A stretch of 64,000 nt of DNA, taken from the NCBI GenBank assembly GCA_015179125.1, contig WHVA01000189.1:62001-126000 (forward strand), read 5' to 3'. Shown here in pieces: positions 22,155-34,310 of the stretch; positions within the stretch are counted from its first letter, which is position 1; each line of letters begins with the position of its first letter. Made by a program: the position numbers and the translations under genes. The notes beneath the pieces are model-generated. The model ran no database searches. It had not been told where the DNA came from and saw nothing but the letters and a program-made list of their open reading frames with translations. This DNA comes from Gautieria morchelliformis (lineage: Eukaryota > Basidiomycota > Agaricomycetes > Gomphales > Gomphaceae).

Positions 22155-23171
22155 CAATTTCTATTGCTCAGCGGTTGGGACCGCTATGTCTGTACCCCGC
22201 CTGTGTCCTGACTAAGCTCTCGAGGCACGTCCGGCACTGATGGATGAAGGTCACGTGACTGTGTCGATGAGGGAATGATCTCGATATAAAGTATAACTAA
22301 ATCAAAAGGCTTCGCTTTTGAGGTAGTCTGGAGTAAACAGTAATAGTGAACTCTCAACGAAGAATTGGAGTAAACTATCAAGTTCTAAGTTCTGTAGCTA
22401 TCAAACAAGACTACAGTGACTTCAAGGGGTGAAATAATTGATTCTGGATGATTGGTTCATACATTCGTAGTAGCTACTTATACTATACTAGTGGTAACTA
22501 CTAGTGTTCGAGATAGTGAGTTAATGGGTCAAAAAACTACTTGTAACTAAAGGGGTGACTAATTATAGTCATAAAGTCATAGGAGTGATGGGGATAGTAT
22601 CAGGGTTGTTAAGCTTTGGAATAAAGTCTTGTACCTATTATACAAAGCCCCTGTCTACATAGCAAGATAGTAGTCAGCTGGTCGTGTCATGGAGCTCAAT
22701 AGAAAATAGAAGTTAAATCTCTCCTGCCTAGCATAAATGCTAGCTTGGTGATGGGGCTGCTGTCTCTGTGCCTCTTCTGTGGGGCAGCTGATTAAGCACA
22801 CATATTAGGAATGACATTCTGAGGTCATTCCGCGACGTCCGGTGCTCCTGCGTAGTCTACACTCCTCTGCGGCGTTTGGTGCCCGCACCTCTCGGTGCCT
22901 GTGGCCTGGCGCCTGTCGATGTCATGGCCGATGCCATCAGTCGATAGGTGTGCTGTCTCTGATCGGCCGCACATGGTTGACACCCGTATCCCTGTATCTT
23001 ATCTAATCTGTAGATAAGATAGCTGTTCATGATGTCATATGTCTGTCGTCTGTGTCAATGTCCGTCATAAGTATCGTTCCTGTCTTTTTAGTCCTTTTTT
23101 CTTTTCTTCTTTTATTAGTTTCTTTGTATGCAGAGATGACTTAAAATGGGATAGTTGCGTATATCACAACA
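22155..23171 (+). repeat. LTR family B copy B1 (~1 kb)
   Basis: Full-length relative of the copies at 49399-50335 and 62781-63820 (reverse). Contains an initial hairpin AGCGGT-TGGG-ACCGCT (22170-22185), E-box palindrome GGTCACGTGAC (22249-22259), a GATATAAAG box (22280-22290), and an end reading TATATCACAACA. No coding. Target duplication is uncertain (GTGCC versus GTGCT). Confidence 0.75.
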
Positions 23172-24014
23172 GTGCTTTAGTTCTGGGTGAAAGAGGCCAT
23201 GCGCATATCTGGACAGGGTAGAGGGTGTTATGGTAACATGACAAATAAGAAAAGGATGGGGATTATTCTACAGGGGGATTTTAACATGAGGGATTATTTA
23301 GACATACATTATGCCCTTCACAACATGGAATACATTTGTAGTCAGCTGCTACTGCCCTGTAAGCAGTCAGCATGAGAGGAGCTTTCCATGATCTCGCATA
23401 TATGCTTTTGCATATATTTGCTAACCTCCATGTCCCTTCCAAAGGACAGCCAATTGATTTAAACTTTCATTCTATTCACATTCTGTGAATTCCAATGTCT
23501 CTGTGTAGCACATGTGACACTACAGCCAATTCTCTCTTTCCTGTACGAGCTGTCTTTCCGGTCAAGGGCTTGATAGAGACACAAGTCCTCCATCCAGCTA
23601 GCTCTGTCAACTGATATACAGCTGGTGTCTGATGTTTGTGATGTCATGACATCACCAATATGCTTGTTGGCACATTTAATGAGTAATTACACTGGTTAAA
23701 TCATTGGATAACTCTGTTAAAACTCTGTAAATGTTTTAATTTGTTTTTAGCAAAGGAATGTGAATGTTGGACTCAGATAGAGTACAACTACAAGGCATTT
23801 ATCACAACACTGACTCTTCCAACACTTCTGACTTCCGAAAGACTTAGGATAAGTAGTTCATTGGGGGCATTACTTATACATTGAACCCTCAGCCCTTGCT
23901 AGTCCTCACACCATATTTCACGATATGTGACAATAGATTAGCATACAGTTACTGAAACTAAGTCTATATATCATTATATATTAAAATGACTGACTCAGTG
24001 ATCCAGGGTGCTGC
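23172..24014. other. 3' flank of the NLR gene, no gene seen
   Basis: No convincing frame. The last bases before 24015 (minus strand) still resemble the start of another TPR unit, with GGTAAGCAGCACCC in place of GGTGAGGAGCATCC, so the array once extended further. The rest is ordinary AT-rich sequence. Confidence 0.4.
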
Positions 24015-26221
24015 TTACCAGGACCTCTTGCATAATTCCATGACTTGAATCTCCAGCTCTTCAGCATCCTTCCACTGGCCCTGATTCTTATAGGTTGAGG
24101 CAAGGTTGCCCATGGCTGTCAGGGTGTCAGGATGGTCCTCACCAAGGACCCTCTTCCTTGCCTCCATCACTTGAACCCCCAGCTCTTCAGCATCCTTCCA
24201 CTGGCCCTGTTTCCCATAGGTTGAGGCCAGGTTGCCCATAGCCTTCAGGGTTTCAGGATGATCCTCACCAAGGACCCTCTTCCTTGCCCCTATGACTTGA
24301 ACCCCCAGCTCTTCAGCATCCTTCAACCGGCGCTGATCCAGATAGGTTAAGGCAAGGTTTGCCATGGTTAACAGGGTGTCAGGATGCTCCTCACCAAGGA
24401 CCCTCTTCCTTGCCTCCATCACTTGAACCCCCAGCTCTTCAGCATCCTTCCACCGCCCCTGATTCCAATAGGTTAAGGCCAGGTTGCCCATAGCCTTCAG
24501 GGTTTCAGGGTGATCCTCACCAAGGACCCTCTTCCTTGCCCCTATGACTTGAACCCCCAGCTCTTCAGCATCCTTCAACCGGCGCTGATCCAGATAGGTT
24601 AAGGCAAGGTTTGCCATGGTTAACAGGGTGTCAGGATGCTCCTCACCAAGGACCCTCTTCCTTGCCTGCATCACTTGAACTCCCAGCTCTTCAGCATCCT
24701 TCCACCGGCCCTGATTCCAATAGGTTAAGGCCAGGTTGCCCATAGCCTGCAGGGTTTCAGGATGCTCCTCACCAAAGACTCTCTTACTTATGTCCATGAC
24801 ATGAACTGCCAGCTCTTCAGCATCCTTCCACCGGCCCTGATCCAAACAGGTTAAGGCAAGGTTTGCCATGGTAAACAGGGTGTCAGGATGCTCCTCACCA
24901 AGGACCCTCTTCCTTGCCTCCATCACTTGAACCCCCAGCTCTTCAGCATCCTTCCACCGGGCCTGATTGCAATAGGTTGAGGCAAGGGTGCCCATAGCCC
25001 TCAGGGTGTCAGGATGCTCCTCACCAAGGACTCTCTTACTTGTGTCCATGACATGAACTGCCAGATCTTCAGCATCCTTCCACCGGCCCTGATTGCGATA
25101 GGTTGAAGCAAGGGTGCCCATAGCCTTCAGGGTGTCGGGATGCTCCTCACCAAGGACCCTCTTCCCTGCCCCTATGACTTGAACCCCCAGCTCTTCAGCA
25201 TCCTTCCACCGGCCCTGATCCAAATAGGTTAAGGCAAGGTTTGCCATGGTTAACAGGGTGTCAGGATGCTCCTCACCAAGGACCCTCTTCCTTGCCTCCA
25301 TCACTTGAACCCCAGCTCTTCAGCATCCTTCCACCGGCCCTGATTCTGATAGGTTAAGGCCAGGTTGCCCATAGCCTTCAGGGTGTCAGGATGCTCCTCA
25401 CCAAGGACCCTCTTCCTTGCCCCTATGACTTGAACCCCCAGCTCTTCAGCATCCTTCCACCGGCCCTGATCCAAATAGGTTAAGGCAAGGTTTGCCATGG
25501 TTAACAGGGTGTCAGGATGCTCTTCACCAAGGACCCTCTTCCTTGCCTCCATCACTTGAATCCCCAGCTCTTCAGCATCCTTCCACCGGCCCTGATTCCA
25601 ATAGGTTAAGGCCAGGTTGCCCATAGTATTCAGAGTGTCAGGATGCTCCTCACCAAGGACCCTCTTCCTTGCCCCTATGACTTGAACCCCCAGCTCTTCA
25701 GCATCCTTCCACCGGCCCTGATCCAAATAGGTTAAGGCAAGGTTTGCCATGGTTAACAGGGTGTCAGGATGCTCTTCACCAAGGACCCTCTTCCTTGCCT
25801 CCATCACTTGAACCCCCAGCTCTTCAGCATCCTTCCACCGGCCCTGATTCCAATAGGTTAAGGCCAGGTTGCCCATAGTATTCAGAGTGTCAGGATGCTC
25901 CTCACCACGGACCCTCTTCCTTGCCTCCATCACTTGAACCTCCAGCTCTTCAGCATCCTTCCACCGGCCCTGATTCCAATAGGTTAAGGCCAGGTTGCTT
26001 ATAGCCTTCAGGGTGTCAGGATGCTCCTCACCAAGGACCCTCTTCCTTGCCTCCATCACTTGAACCTCTAGCTCTTCAGCATCCTTCCACCGGCCCTGAT
26101 TCCAATAGGTTGAAGCCAGGTCGCCCATTGCCTTCAGGGTGTCAGGATGCTCCTCACCAAGGACCCTCTTCCTTGCCTCCATGACTCGAACCTCCAGCTC
26201 TTCAGCATCCTTCCATCGTCC
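24015..26221 (-). repeat. 126-bp TPR repeat array, 17 full units plus a partial
   Basis: Units begin GRWKDAEEL and contain KRVLGEEHPDTL; each is 42 codons. Many neighbours are nearly identical in DNA. Two unit types alternate (MEARK...LLTMANLALTYLDQ and IGARK...KAMGNLALTY), giving a 252-bp higher-order repeat in several places. The 18th unit is cut by a degenerate end at 24015. High internal identity is typical of fungal NLR repeat domains that undergo unequal exchange. Confidence 0.92.
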
Positions 26222-28500
26222 TGCTTCTTTGAAAACTTGTGCAAATTTTTCTGCCACCATGTTTGAATCTGTAGCTTTTGTATGAAGCTCATTGATATGA
26301 GACAGGAGAGATCTCCTAAAGGCATAATCCTCTGTACTATCTTCATCTGGGATAGAAAGTGCTAGTATCTGCATTGTACAGCCTTGCTTATTCTCCTGCT
26401 CTGCCACCTCTATGTTGTCTTGAGCCCAGGCATGTACTAGTGGATGAAGAGAAAATGTACTGTCTTCTCCATCAGTACTAATTAATGAGTATGAAGCTAA
26501 TTCATTAATGATCTCCTGAAATTGAAAGTCACTCCAGCCACCATCTGTGGTTTGAAAGTTATGCAGAAATTGTCTTGCATCATCAAATGGTCCATCTAGA
26601 TCCATGAGAGAAGCCTTTTGAAAGATGCTTGTGGAAATCCCCCTATAATGCAAAAATGCACACAGGTGTAGCAGGGTTGCTGCTATGGGACTTAGCTTCT
26701 TAAAGCTAATTTCCCATGTTGCATATACTGCCCATGCATAGTCATCCACCCTTTGTACTGAGTGCTTGCTCATCAGTTGAGCTCTATCCTCCTGAAAAAT
26801 CTTCAGGTATTCATTTAGACTGCATCCCTTTGAGATATAGGCACCTGCTTGTACAATGGCCAGGGCAAGATAACCAAGTTCTTTGACAATCAGAGATGCC
26901 AAAGCAAGATTCTTTGCAGAATCTTTGACTGTAGAGAACACAAGAAGCAACTGAATAGCTTCCTCGCCATTCATACTTGACACATGACAGTAGGATTCTG
27001 GTGCATGCACACGACACTCCACATTGCGACTTGTCACAATGATATTTCCATGCTTGCACGGTGGGAAGTACTTTTGAAGGTTTATGTCATGATCATCAGC
27101 ATTGTCCAGGAAGAGCAACCACCCTTGGTGTTTTTGAGAGAGCCAGAGAAGAGCATCTTTGGCAGTCTCACCAATACCCTCTTCCCGTGCAATATCTTCA
27201 AGCCCAGACTCCATAGTGGTCACACTACTTGCATCAACATAATAGTCTCTCCAAAAACTAAACATAACACAAGTTAGTCCAACCATAACAGACCCGCTAA
27301 ACTACCCACCGTTGATGAAACTTTTCAACGAATGTCAATGCAATCTGTGTTTTCCCGGCCCCACCAAGCCCATACAAGAGAAAGATGTGCTGTTCCTCCT
27401 TAACAGTGGATGTCTGGCCTGGGAAAAAGTATCCCTCAAGTTGCAATAGGATATCTACTCTTCCAGTAAATCTCCTTGTTGGTGGAGGACAACCCTTATG
27501 GCGAGCTCCAGGCTGACTTGACAGCTGGCCAATAGTGCCTGCTCCTACAGTGTCTACCATAACACATATGTCATCAGCTGTGAGGCATTGCAAGTTGTAC
27601 GCACTGAGGTGTGTGGCAGCTATTACTTCCCGGCGCTCCCTGAGAGCAGTCACAGCAGCTGCTACCATCTCATCTACTTTTCCCCGCTGAAGATGCTGCA
27701 ATGTGTGTGTCTTCACCTCAGGTAACCTTTCCCACTGTGCCAACATTACACTCTGCAATCCTTGCTCCACGTTGAACCGGAAGTAAACATTCAGTGCAGA
27801 TCTGAAACGCCGCTCAATTTCCTCTGCTGTTGTCTCACATTCTGTGGTGATCTTCTTCAATGCCTCAACCACCCCTAAAGGTATGATATTGTTACGCAGA
27901 CTGGGTGCCGGCAGGCCGGCAGTGGTGACATGTCCAGTGCCGATACTGATAATGCAAGCAATATGCTGGTGTGGAAATATGTGTTCTGCTTCGTTGAGCA
28001 TTTGCTTGATAGGATTGTTGCAACCCAGGCCGCCATCGACGAAGGATTCACGCATAAGTGGAATGCCGATGAAAATCCGCTTGAAAAAGGTAGGAGCCGC
28101 AGATGTGGCACGAGCTGCCTCCCATATAGCACAGTCGAGTGATTCGAATTTGTCTACGGTGTACGTACGAAAGAGGCGGGGTGTGCTCATATTATTTGCG
28201 GGCATCGCGCAGACGAAACTGGGTGACGGTCAGCTATGTGCCAAGTCAAGAAAGAGCGGCAACGTGAACATACGTTTTGCACACTTCGCTGCTCGGCCTT
28301 GGATCGAGCATGCGTGCGTCAGGGTCGCCAGTCGATTCTTGGATGATCGCTTTGATAGCTTTCTCCAAATTGCTGGCCTTGAACATTCCATCCTTCCAAA
28401 TGGTTTCTTTTCGGAGAACACTTTCGAGGAGAAATTGGCATAGGCTTCGATCGCTTTCTCTACGGGCAGGCGGAGGCGGCCCAGCATAAGTGCTATGAGC

Positions 28501-28551
28501 CTGCATTGACCGTATTAGAGCGCGATGGTGATCTTTAAGCAAGTAACTTGC
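28501..28551 (-). other. GC-AG intron at the patatin active site
   Basis: The donor is GCAAGT and the acceptor GCAG, 51 bp. Splicing joins GTSTGG to LIALMLGRL in frame, the expected patatin continuation. The GT donors nearby would break the frame. Confidence 0.75.
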
Positions 28552-29028
28552 CCGCCTGTACTCGTACCGCAGATTAAGTCGAAATATTCGCAAGGACGGG
28601 GCACCGTGGGTCGCCCTTCTTGGCGCTGGATTCTTTGCATGATTTCTTGTAGAATGATAAGTTCGGACAAGCCACGGATGCCACCGCCATCTGCTGAGGG
28701 AGTCAGAAGGCGTCGTATAACAAGCATCAAAACATTACCGAGTGAAAGCAACCTGAGCCCGGCACCTCGATGGTCGTCGGTTTGCGGTTTAGATTCGACG
28801 CCCGTTACCCCTGTAGAAATACCAGAAGTAGACAGCGATACAACCTATTCATGAAGATTTGTCAGATAGTCAGTCCCGTTGATTTTTTAGCCTCCTGGAA
28901 TAAGCCTTGCTTACCTTCGAGGGTACTAAAGACCGTTCTACGATTGGCGGCGGCGTTTCGTCATGCCTGGATGAAGGAAAGGGTTTGGCGACCTGCTCAT
29001 TGTGGTCCATTGAGGAGTTAGAGGTCAT

Positions 29029-32000
29029 GGTGGTATGGGGGACGAAGGAGGCAGTGCGGAACTGCGGTGAGAACGTGGGAATGAGAAGACTTGACAGGCA
29101 CTACGAGCGCCCCTACCTAACTGGTAGGCCTCTTATTATTGTGAGCACGGCGTTCACACGTAGCATGACTCGTGGATAGATCCTCAGCGTGATTTGCCAT
29201 AACGTCAGCGCGAATGAAACCACGGTGGACGAAACGGCGAAGCGTCTCCTCGAGTTCTTCAACCCGGGCCAACCGACCGCTGATGTCCAGAGGTCGTAGG
29301 GGTTCGGATGGTTGAGGCGATTAGGGTGCTTGGGTCGGCTATAGCGGCTGTAGCCGTTGTTTTTGCATATTGCGCGGGTTGGGGGAGCTGTGACGGTTGT
29401 GACGATCCTGACGAATATTGTGCGGGCGGTATGTAGATACAGGTCATCCAGGCGGCACAGGTGCGGCGGAACGTGCCTCGCCTGCTCAAGTTCAAGTACA
29501 GACTTGCTACGTTGAAGTAGATCCCTGGTGGGATTATGCATCATCATTATCTTCCGTACATGAAAAGGTAAAATATTATTACAACTACTTATTACAAGAA
29601 CAAGTTCGACTGGTCACGATGAGGAACCTGAATAAAAGAGCAATTAGTAAATGATAAATAGGCTAGGGTGCAATTAATGAGAGTCGCGCTCAGTGCGATT
29701 CTGATGCATGTCGTCATGATATGATACAATCCAGATGCGTATAGGTATCATCAAGGTCGATGACCAGAAATGGAGTGAAAATTGCCCACCTGAGTCACTG
29801 TTAGCATCAGAGGACTGGCAGAGGTGAGGCCTTAGCTAATTATCCCGCATTTCGCTCCTCAGTGTGATCCAATGTTCTTACACCTTGCGCTATCCGCTCC
29901 ACAGAGACATTGACAGACACGCACCAGGACATCGGACGTGCAACCCTCTCCTGGACAATGGTCCATCGCGCACAACGGTCTGCGGAGTCCTGAATCGAAG
30001 CCATCACACGCCACGTCCTAGTTGAACCAACGCGTCGGATTCTGCATCGGCTATTGATAGGGACTCGCAGGCGGTGGAGATGGAATAGCGAAGTAAATTC
30101 CTGTAAGCGATGTGTTCGGCGTGGACAAGGAATAATATATTTGGGCGAGACGTGGTGCAGTGAGACGGCTGGAGATCTGCTCTGGGCGTGATCGTGATCT
30201 AGATGCTTCAGCGGCGTTGATTACGGGATAATATTTCGGGAGGGACGACGAGCGCTGTAGCGAAGTGGTGACGTCTGAGTGATCACGGTCACAAAGGGTA
30301 GCACTAAAGGCATTGGGACGGTGTTAGGGTAAGTAGATTTGAGGGTACGTATGTATTGTAGGGACGCCCAGGTACCTGGACGTAGGGGCTGGAACACTTC
30401 GCTCCGCGGTGCTATTGTTAGCGTGCTGCAGCAGCGTATGCGGGGGGCGGTTAGGTAATTCGGCTGAGCGAGGGTGATGGAATGGACAGGCAATAGGCAA
30501 TCACGAGGTGGGGTGCAGTGGAACAGGGGGGGATCTGCTCAGTTAGGGTTGATGGAATGGGGAAGAAAACTTTGTTGAGCATGCGCGAGGCGTGTTCCGT
30601 TGAGTGGAGATCTGCCCCGGGCATGATGTAGATGGGGGAGCTTCCGAAGCGTTGATTACGGTATAAGATTTAGTGAGCGATGCAAGTGTCTGAGCTGAAG
30701 GTGGAGCCCCGAATGTCCACGGTGATGGGCGGCACTAAAGGCAATTGGGAAGGTGTTAAGGTTATTCGAGGGTAGGGAGGGACTGCGCACGGTGACTCAA
30801 CTATTCACCGGTGGATCAAGCGTGAAGCAGCGTCAATGATGGAATGGCGTGGAAGATCGCCGATGCGCGCCGCCACGTGGGTAAGCTTGGGAGCTTCGCA
30901 CTTTTGCACTGACCACTTCTGAGAAATTGAGACTCGGGGGGTTGACGTTGCGGGCGGAGGACGCTTCTATTCTCATGACGGAGTGAGTGTAGAAACGAGA
31001 CTAACCTCAGAATTACAGACTGGCAGCGAGTGTGGCAGCGCTGTCAGCGGAAGCAGTGACGCAATGGGCACACCCACGTCTCCGGAGCAGAACGTGCAGC
31101 CAGGCACCCGCACTCGCCGCCAGACTCCCGGTGCAAGCAGACTTTAGTGAAGTTTGTGCATGTGTGACCGTGTGGGTGGTGCTGTGATACGCCGTGATGA
31201 TGCGATCGTCTATGTATCGGTCTATTTATATACATACGCCGTACCTCGCTCTTCTCTCGTCTCTTGGCAGCATTGTTGTCGTTACTGTCTTCGAGCTTTC
31301 TGACTATAATCTGTACTCAGTCTCGTATACATATTTCCACTCAACCCTCGCACCGACACTTTCCCAGCGTTGCGCGGTAACTGGGCTGTATTGTTTCTCA
31401 ACCCAACCAACACCAGCTCCCATCTGAGCGTGCTGAGGCTGAGAGCACGCTCTATGGTTGCTTCCTTGCGCTTAGCCGGTGCTGTGACCTAGGACCTGCT
31501 GAGTTTTGGGTCACCTCAACGCAATGAACAAGGGGAAGAGGGCATGGGGCGCGGGAACGGAGTTATGACCAGAAGGGTGTCAAGGTGACTATTCACCGGT
31601 GATCCTGATGATCCTATCTATCCATTCCCCAGCACACTATCCATCTCCACGGATAGATGGACGAGCTTGCACGAATACCATGTATCTCAGTGCTGATATG
31701 AGCATCCGGCACAGCCAGGGGACTCCCGATGTCAGCCCCAGTCGAAGCCGGCGGCGGATTCCCAGTGCGATGACTGTCTTCCTGTGAAGATGAGTCAGGA
31801 TGAGCGACGCTCATCTCCTCACAAAGGGATCCGATGGAGACGAATGCGGCCGCGCAGGAAGGGACGGTGAGCAATACCCGCGCCCGTGGGGGCGGCACCC
31901 GCCGAAGGGCAGGCACCTGAAGCGAAGGGGATTCCTCGGCCGTTACGCATACCTGGGCAGGTTCTGGCTCGTGATTTTGCGTTCGAGGCCCAGTCGAGAC

Positions 32001-32600
32001 TGTCGTTGATGCCACGACCGCACTGATTGATGACATGTTGAGTGAGGCAGGAGACGTAGATGCCGAATTGGACCAGGGTGAGGCGTCTTCTGGTCTGATA
32101 TGTTGTGTGATTTTACAGCGTTGCCTTCGGAATGTATCTGTTCATGAAATAGCTTGAAGCTACTAGCAAGTAAGGTGCCAACGAAGGCCTCATTGTGCGT
32201 CCCCCGCAACTACAGAGGACCCAAAAGTGGGAGGGTGGCTGGTATAGAACACTTCGACTCGGAATCTGGGCACTGCCAGAGACATCCTGGTGAAATTACT
32301 TGTCTCGGGTGCTGGAAACTGAATCAAATCCAGCACTGTTGGCCATATTCCGTCCCTATTTCAGGCTGCTTCTATACAGCTGCTGACTCGGACCGTGGGT
32401 TGATGCATCAGTCATGGTGGAAGATAATGACAGGAATGCGCTGGAGCCACTTGCAGGTCAGTACTCAGGTTCCCGGCCGGACACTGTCTAACTTCGTGGA
32501 ACGTTTCTGACCAGGACGTTGTGGTCAGACATCTTGTTTCAGTTCACGGGAGAACATGCATGTGATATACTATATGCTTGTGTGGCTGACCCTCTACCGC
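29029..32600. other. 3.6 kb with no gene recognised
   Basis: Composition is more GC-rich and less repetitive than the rest of the window. Frames such as 29113-29547 minus and 31614-32036 minus lack recognisable motifs; I do not call them genes. A diverged direct duplication links 30163-30350 with 30605-30780 (shared GAGATCTGC, GTTGATTACGG, GGCACTAAAGGCA). The first ~300 bp may hold the NLR promoter; no clear TATA was seen. Small multi-exon genes could be missed here. Confidence 0.4.
30163..30780. repeat. Diverged direct duplication (~430 bp apart)
   Basis: Blocks at 30163-30350 and 30605-30780 share GAGATCTGC, GTTGATTACGG and GCACTAAAGGCA in the same order with many changes between. No coding. 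Confidence 0.5.
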
Positions 32601-33171
32601 TGCAGCTGGAAGGTACTTAGGTCCTCCCCAGGTCTGACGGTGTCGTCTCATGGATGAAACCAAAATCAAAGGTTGCCCCACGTCGTTCGTGGACCGGGGC
32701 GAGTAGCGCGATCGCAGGCTCCATGTCAGCGTCGGTTCTCAGGCGGGTCACTGGTCTCGTCACCGGGAGTTGCGCCCATCTAACTTCGGCCTTTTCCTCG
32801 ACGGTCCTGTCGTTGCTCCCAAACATTTTCCCGCTCTCCTCAACGTACTGGCCTCTTGCTCTCCTTTTCATCCAAGATCTTTCCGGGTCAACTCGGATAT
32901 GGACGGCGCGGGCAACAGTAACTGATTCGACGCGTCGAGTTCATGGCTGCTGAAGCATGCTTTGCAGGAGGGCGAATCCACCTTTCCGATGTTGAAAAGA
33001 TGCTTGTGAAGTGGGACATGGCCCATTCTCAACGGGATCAATAAGGAGCTGTGGCGGCACGCCAGTCCGTTGCAAAGTTTTATGAAGGCTGGTGACGTCA
33101 TAGATTGTGTGCCGTGAACGCTCGGTGACATTTTGAAGAGCTCTCTTGCTTGTCTTTTGAGCGGGTGCCTC

Positions 33172-34310
33172 TAGTGATGCTCGGGCCGGGCTGGGCTCGG
33201 AATGCCCGGGCTTGGGCTCGGCTTTAGCAGGCTCAGGCTCAATGAAACCTCGAGCCCAGCCCGTTAGTCAGGCTCGGGCTGGGTCGGGCTCGGCCCCGGG
33301 CTTCACATATGAAAAAACAGATACGAAAAAAATAATATGTTTAAGCCGTAGTATCAATATCAAATGTTTTCTTATTCGTCTTCACTCTTCTCAATGCCCT
33401 AATGGTTGTCTAGCGACTCAATATGTCGACGCGGGGTCGTTGTGTCACTGACGAGTCTTAATCTGGACAAATGACAGCGTGTGATTTCACAACCCAGATA
33501 TCAATCCGACGCACTTACCCACAGATTTTACAAGCACGACATTTCCGAACTTTTCCATCCTTGCCAGTCAGAGCCGCTGGTTCTTCAAAAAATTCGCTGA
33601 GGTCGCTATTTGCATCCTTTCGAATCGTCTTCGTCGATGGTGCAGCAGAGAGATCGACGATGTTGATGTCAGCGAGCACATTGTCGGCATCAACATCAAT
33701 GGGATCTACAGCTGACCTGTGGCGCTTCATAGGTGGGCAACAATGCAAGATAAGCCTACTAAATCATCTGAACCGAGAAGATTCTGCTTACCATGCCTTT
33801 CTTTCTTCTTATGCTGGGTTTTGGTGCTGCCAGTTGAATCACCGGAATTTTCTCTCTCGTCCGCTGCAAGTTCTGAGTCGGTGAGTTCAAGAATGTCGAG
33901 CGTCTTCCTCTTATTCACACGGGAAGAGCTGTTGTCTTCAGTTGTTTCACCAGTTGTTTGAGCAGATCCCTCCTCTGCAGCCGGTTCACCGATGCTCTCT
34001 GGCGATGGAGCGGGGTCGGTGACCTTCTGTGTTGCAGTAATTCTGCGCTTCGGTCGACTGCTGTTGGTGATCCCCGACATACGTCTTCAGGCAGGAGGGA
34101 AAATTGAGAGAAAGGAGAAAGAACTCTGTTTAATGTATATACAGTTGCCGTCCAAATTGAGGCAAAGGTGTACCATATAAGTGCCGCAAAGCCCGGGCTT
34201 AAGCCCAGGGCCTGGGCTTCCGCAACTTAGAAGCCTGGCCCATTTGGTGGGCTCAAACAGGGCTTGGTCGGGCTCGGCTCGGGCTTGAGCCCGAGCCCAG
34301 AGCATCACTA
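33172..34310 (-). mobile_element. Non-autonomous hAT element, 1,139 bp, with 8-bp TSD
   Basis: Terminal inverted repeats TAGTGATGCTC...GAGCATCACTA, followed inwards on both sides by GGGCTCGGGCT-type repeats (33180-33310 and 34190-34300). The 8-bp target duplication GGTGCCTC is perfect (33164-33171 and 34311-34318), the hAT hallmark. Inside is only the start of a transposase, so it depends on a full-length relative elsewhere. Confidence 0.9.
33380..34080 (-). pseudogene. hAT transposase N-terminus with degenerate BED finger
   Basis: Starts at ATG 34080 with a Ser/Thr/Glu-rich, basic N-terminus (KRRITATQK), continues after an interval to DIDV-type acidic sequence, then KDGKVRKCRACKICG near 33515-33560. 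A GTAAGT donor follows, and beyond it a decayed TTTPRRHIESL, the His half of a BED zinc finger. The frame between 33727 and 33748 does not join cleanly. The catalytic domain is missing; the element end comes 200 bp later. Confidence 0.6.

Larger units (their letters stand above)
24015..29028 (-). pseudogene. Patatin-NB-ARC-TPR NLR-like receptor (two frameshifts)
   Basis: Predicted cytosolic NLR-like receptor. Exons: 29028-28915, 28844-28739, 28693-28552, 28500-28274, 28218-27310, 27257-24015; introns are 70, 45, 51, 55 and 52 bp, and the third is GC-AG. ATG 29028 opens a stop-free first exon whose phase fits exon 2. The patatin-like phospholipase has oxyanion GGGIRG, nucleophile GTSTGG (split by the GC-AG intron) and catalytic DGG (FVDGGLG). 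The NB domain has P-loop GLGGAGKTQ, an LFLDNADD Walker B-like motif, and TSR sensor residues. Seventeen full 42-residue TPR units follow. Exon phases require one missing base near 28404-28410 (A run) and one at 25310-25313 (C4 where other units have C5). Corrected length is about 1,580 residues. It is either a young pseudogene or affected by homopolymer assembly error. Confidence 0.88.

Noticed and set aside
22160..22185. A-box-like TTGCTCAGCGG suggesting a tRNA-derived SINE
   Set aside because: No B box or tRNA fold follows, the element is ~1 kb, and a related copy has LTR-type ends with a 5-bp duplication.
29113..29547. 144-codon minus ORF upstream of the NLR gene
   Set aside because: No motif, no repeat relation, and it overlaps the likely NLR promoter; unsupported.
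31614..32036. 140-codon minus ORF, Pro/Ser-rich
   Set aside because: No recognisable domain or splice context; it could be chance in GC-rich DNA.
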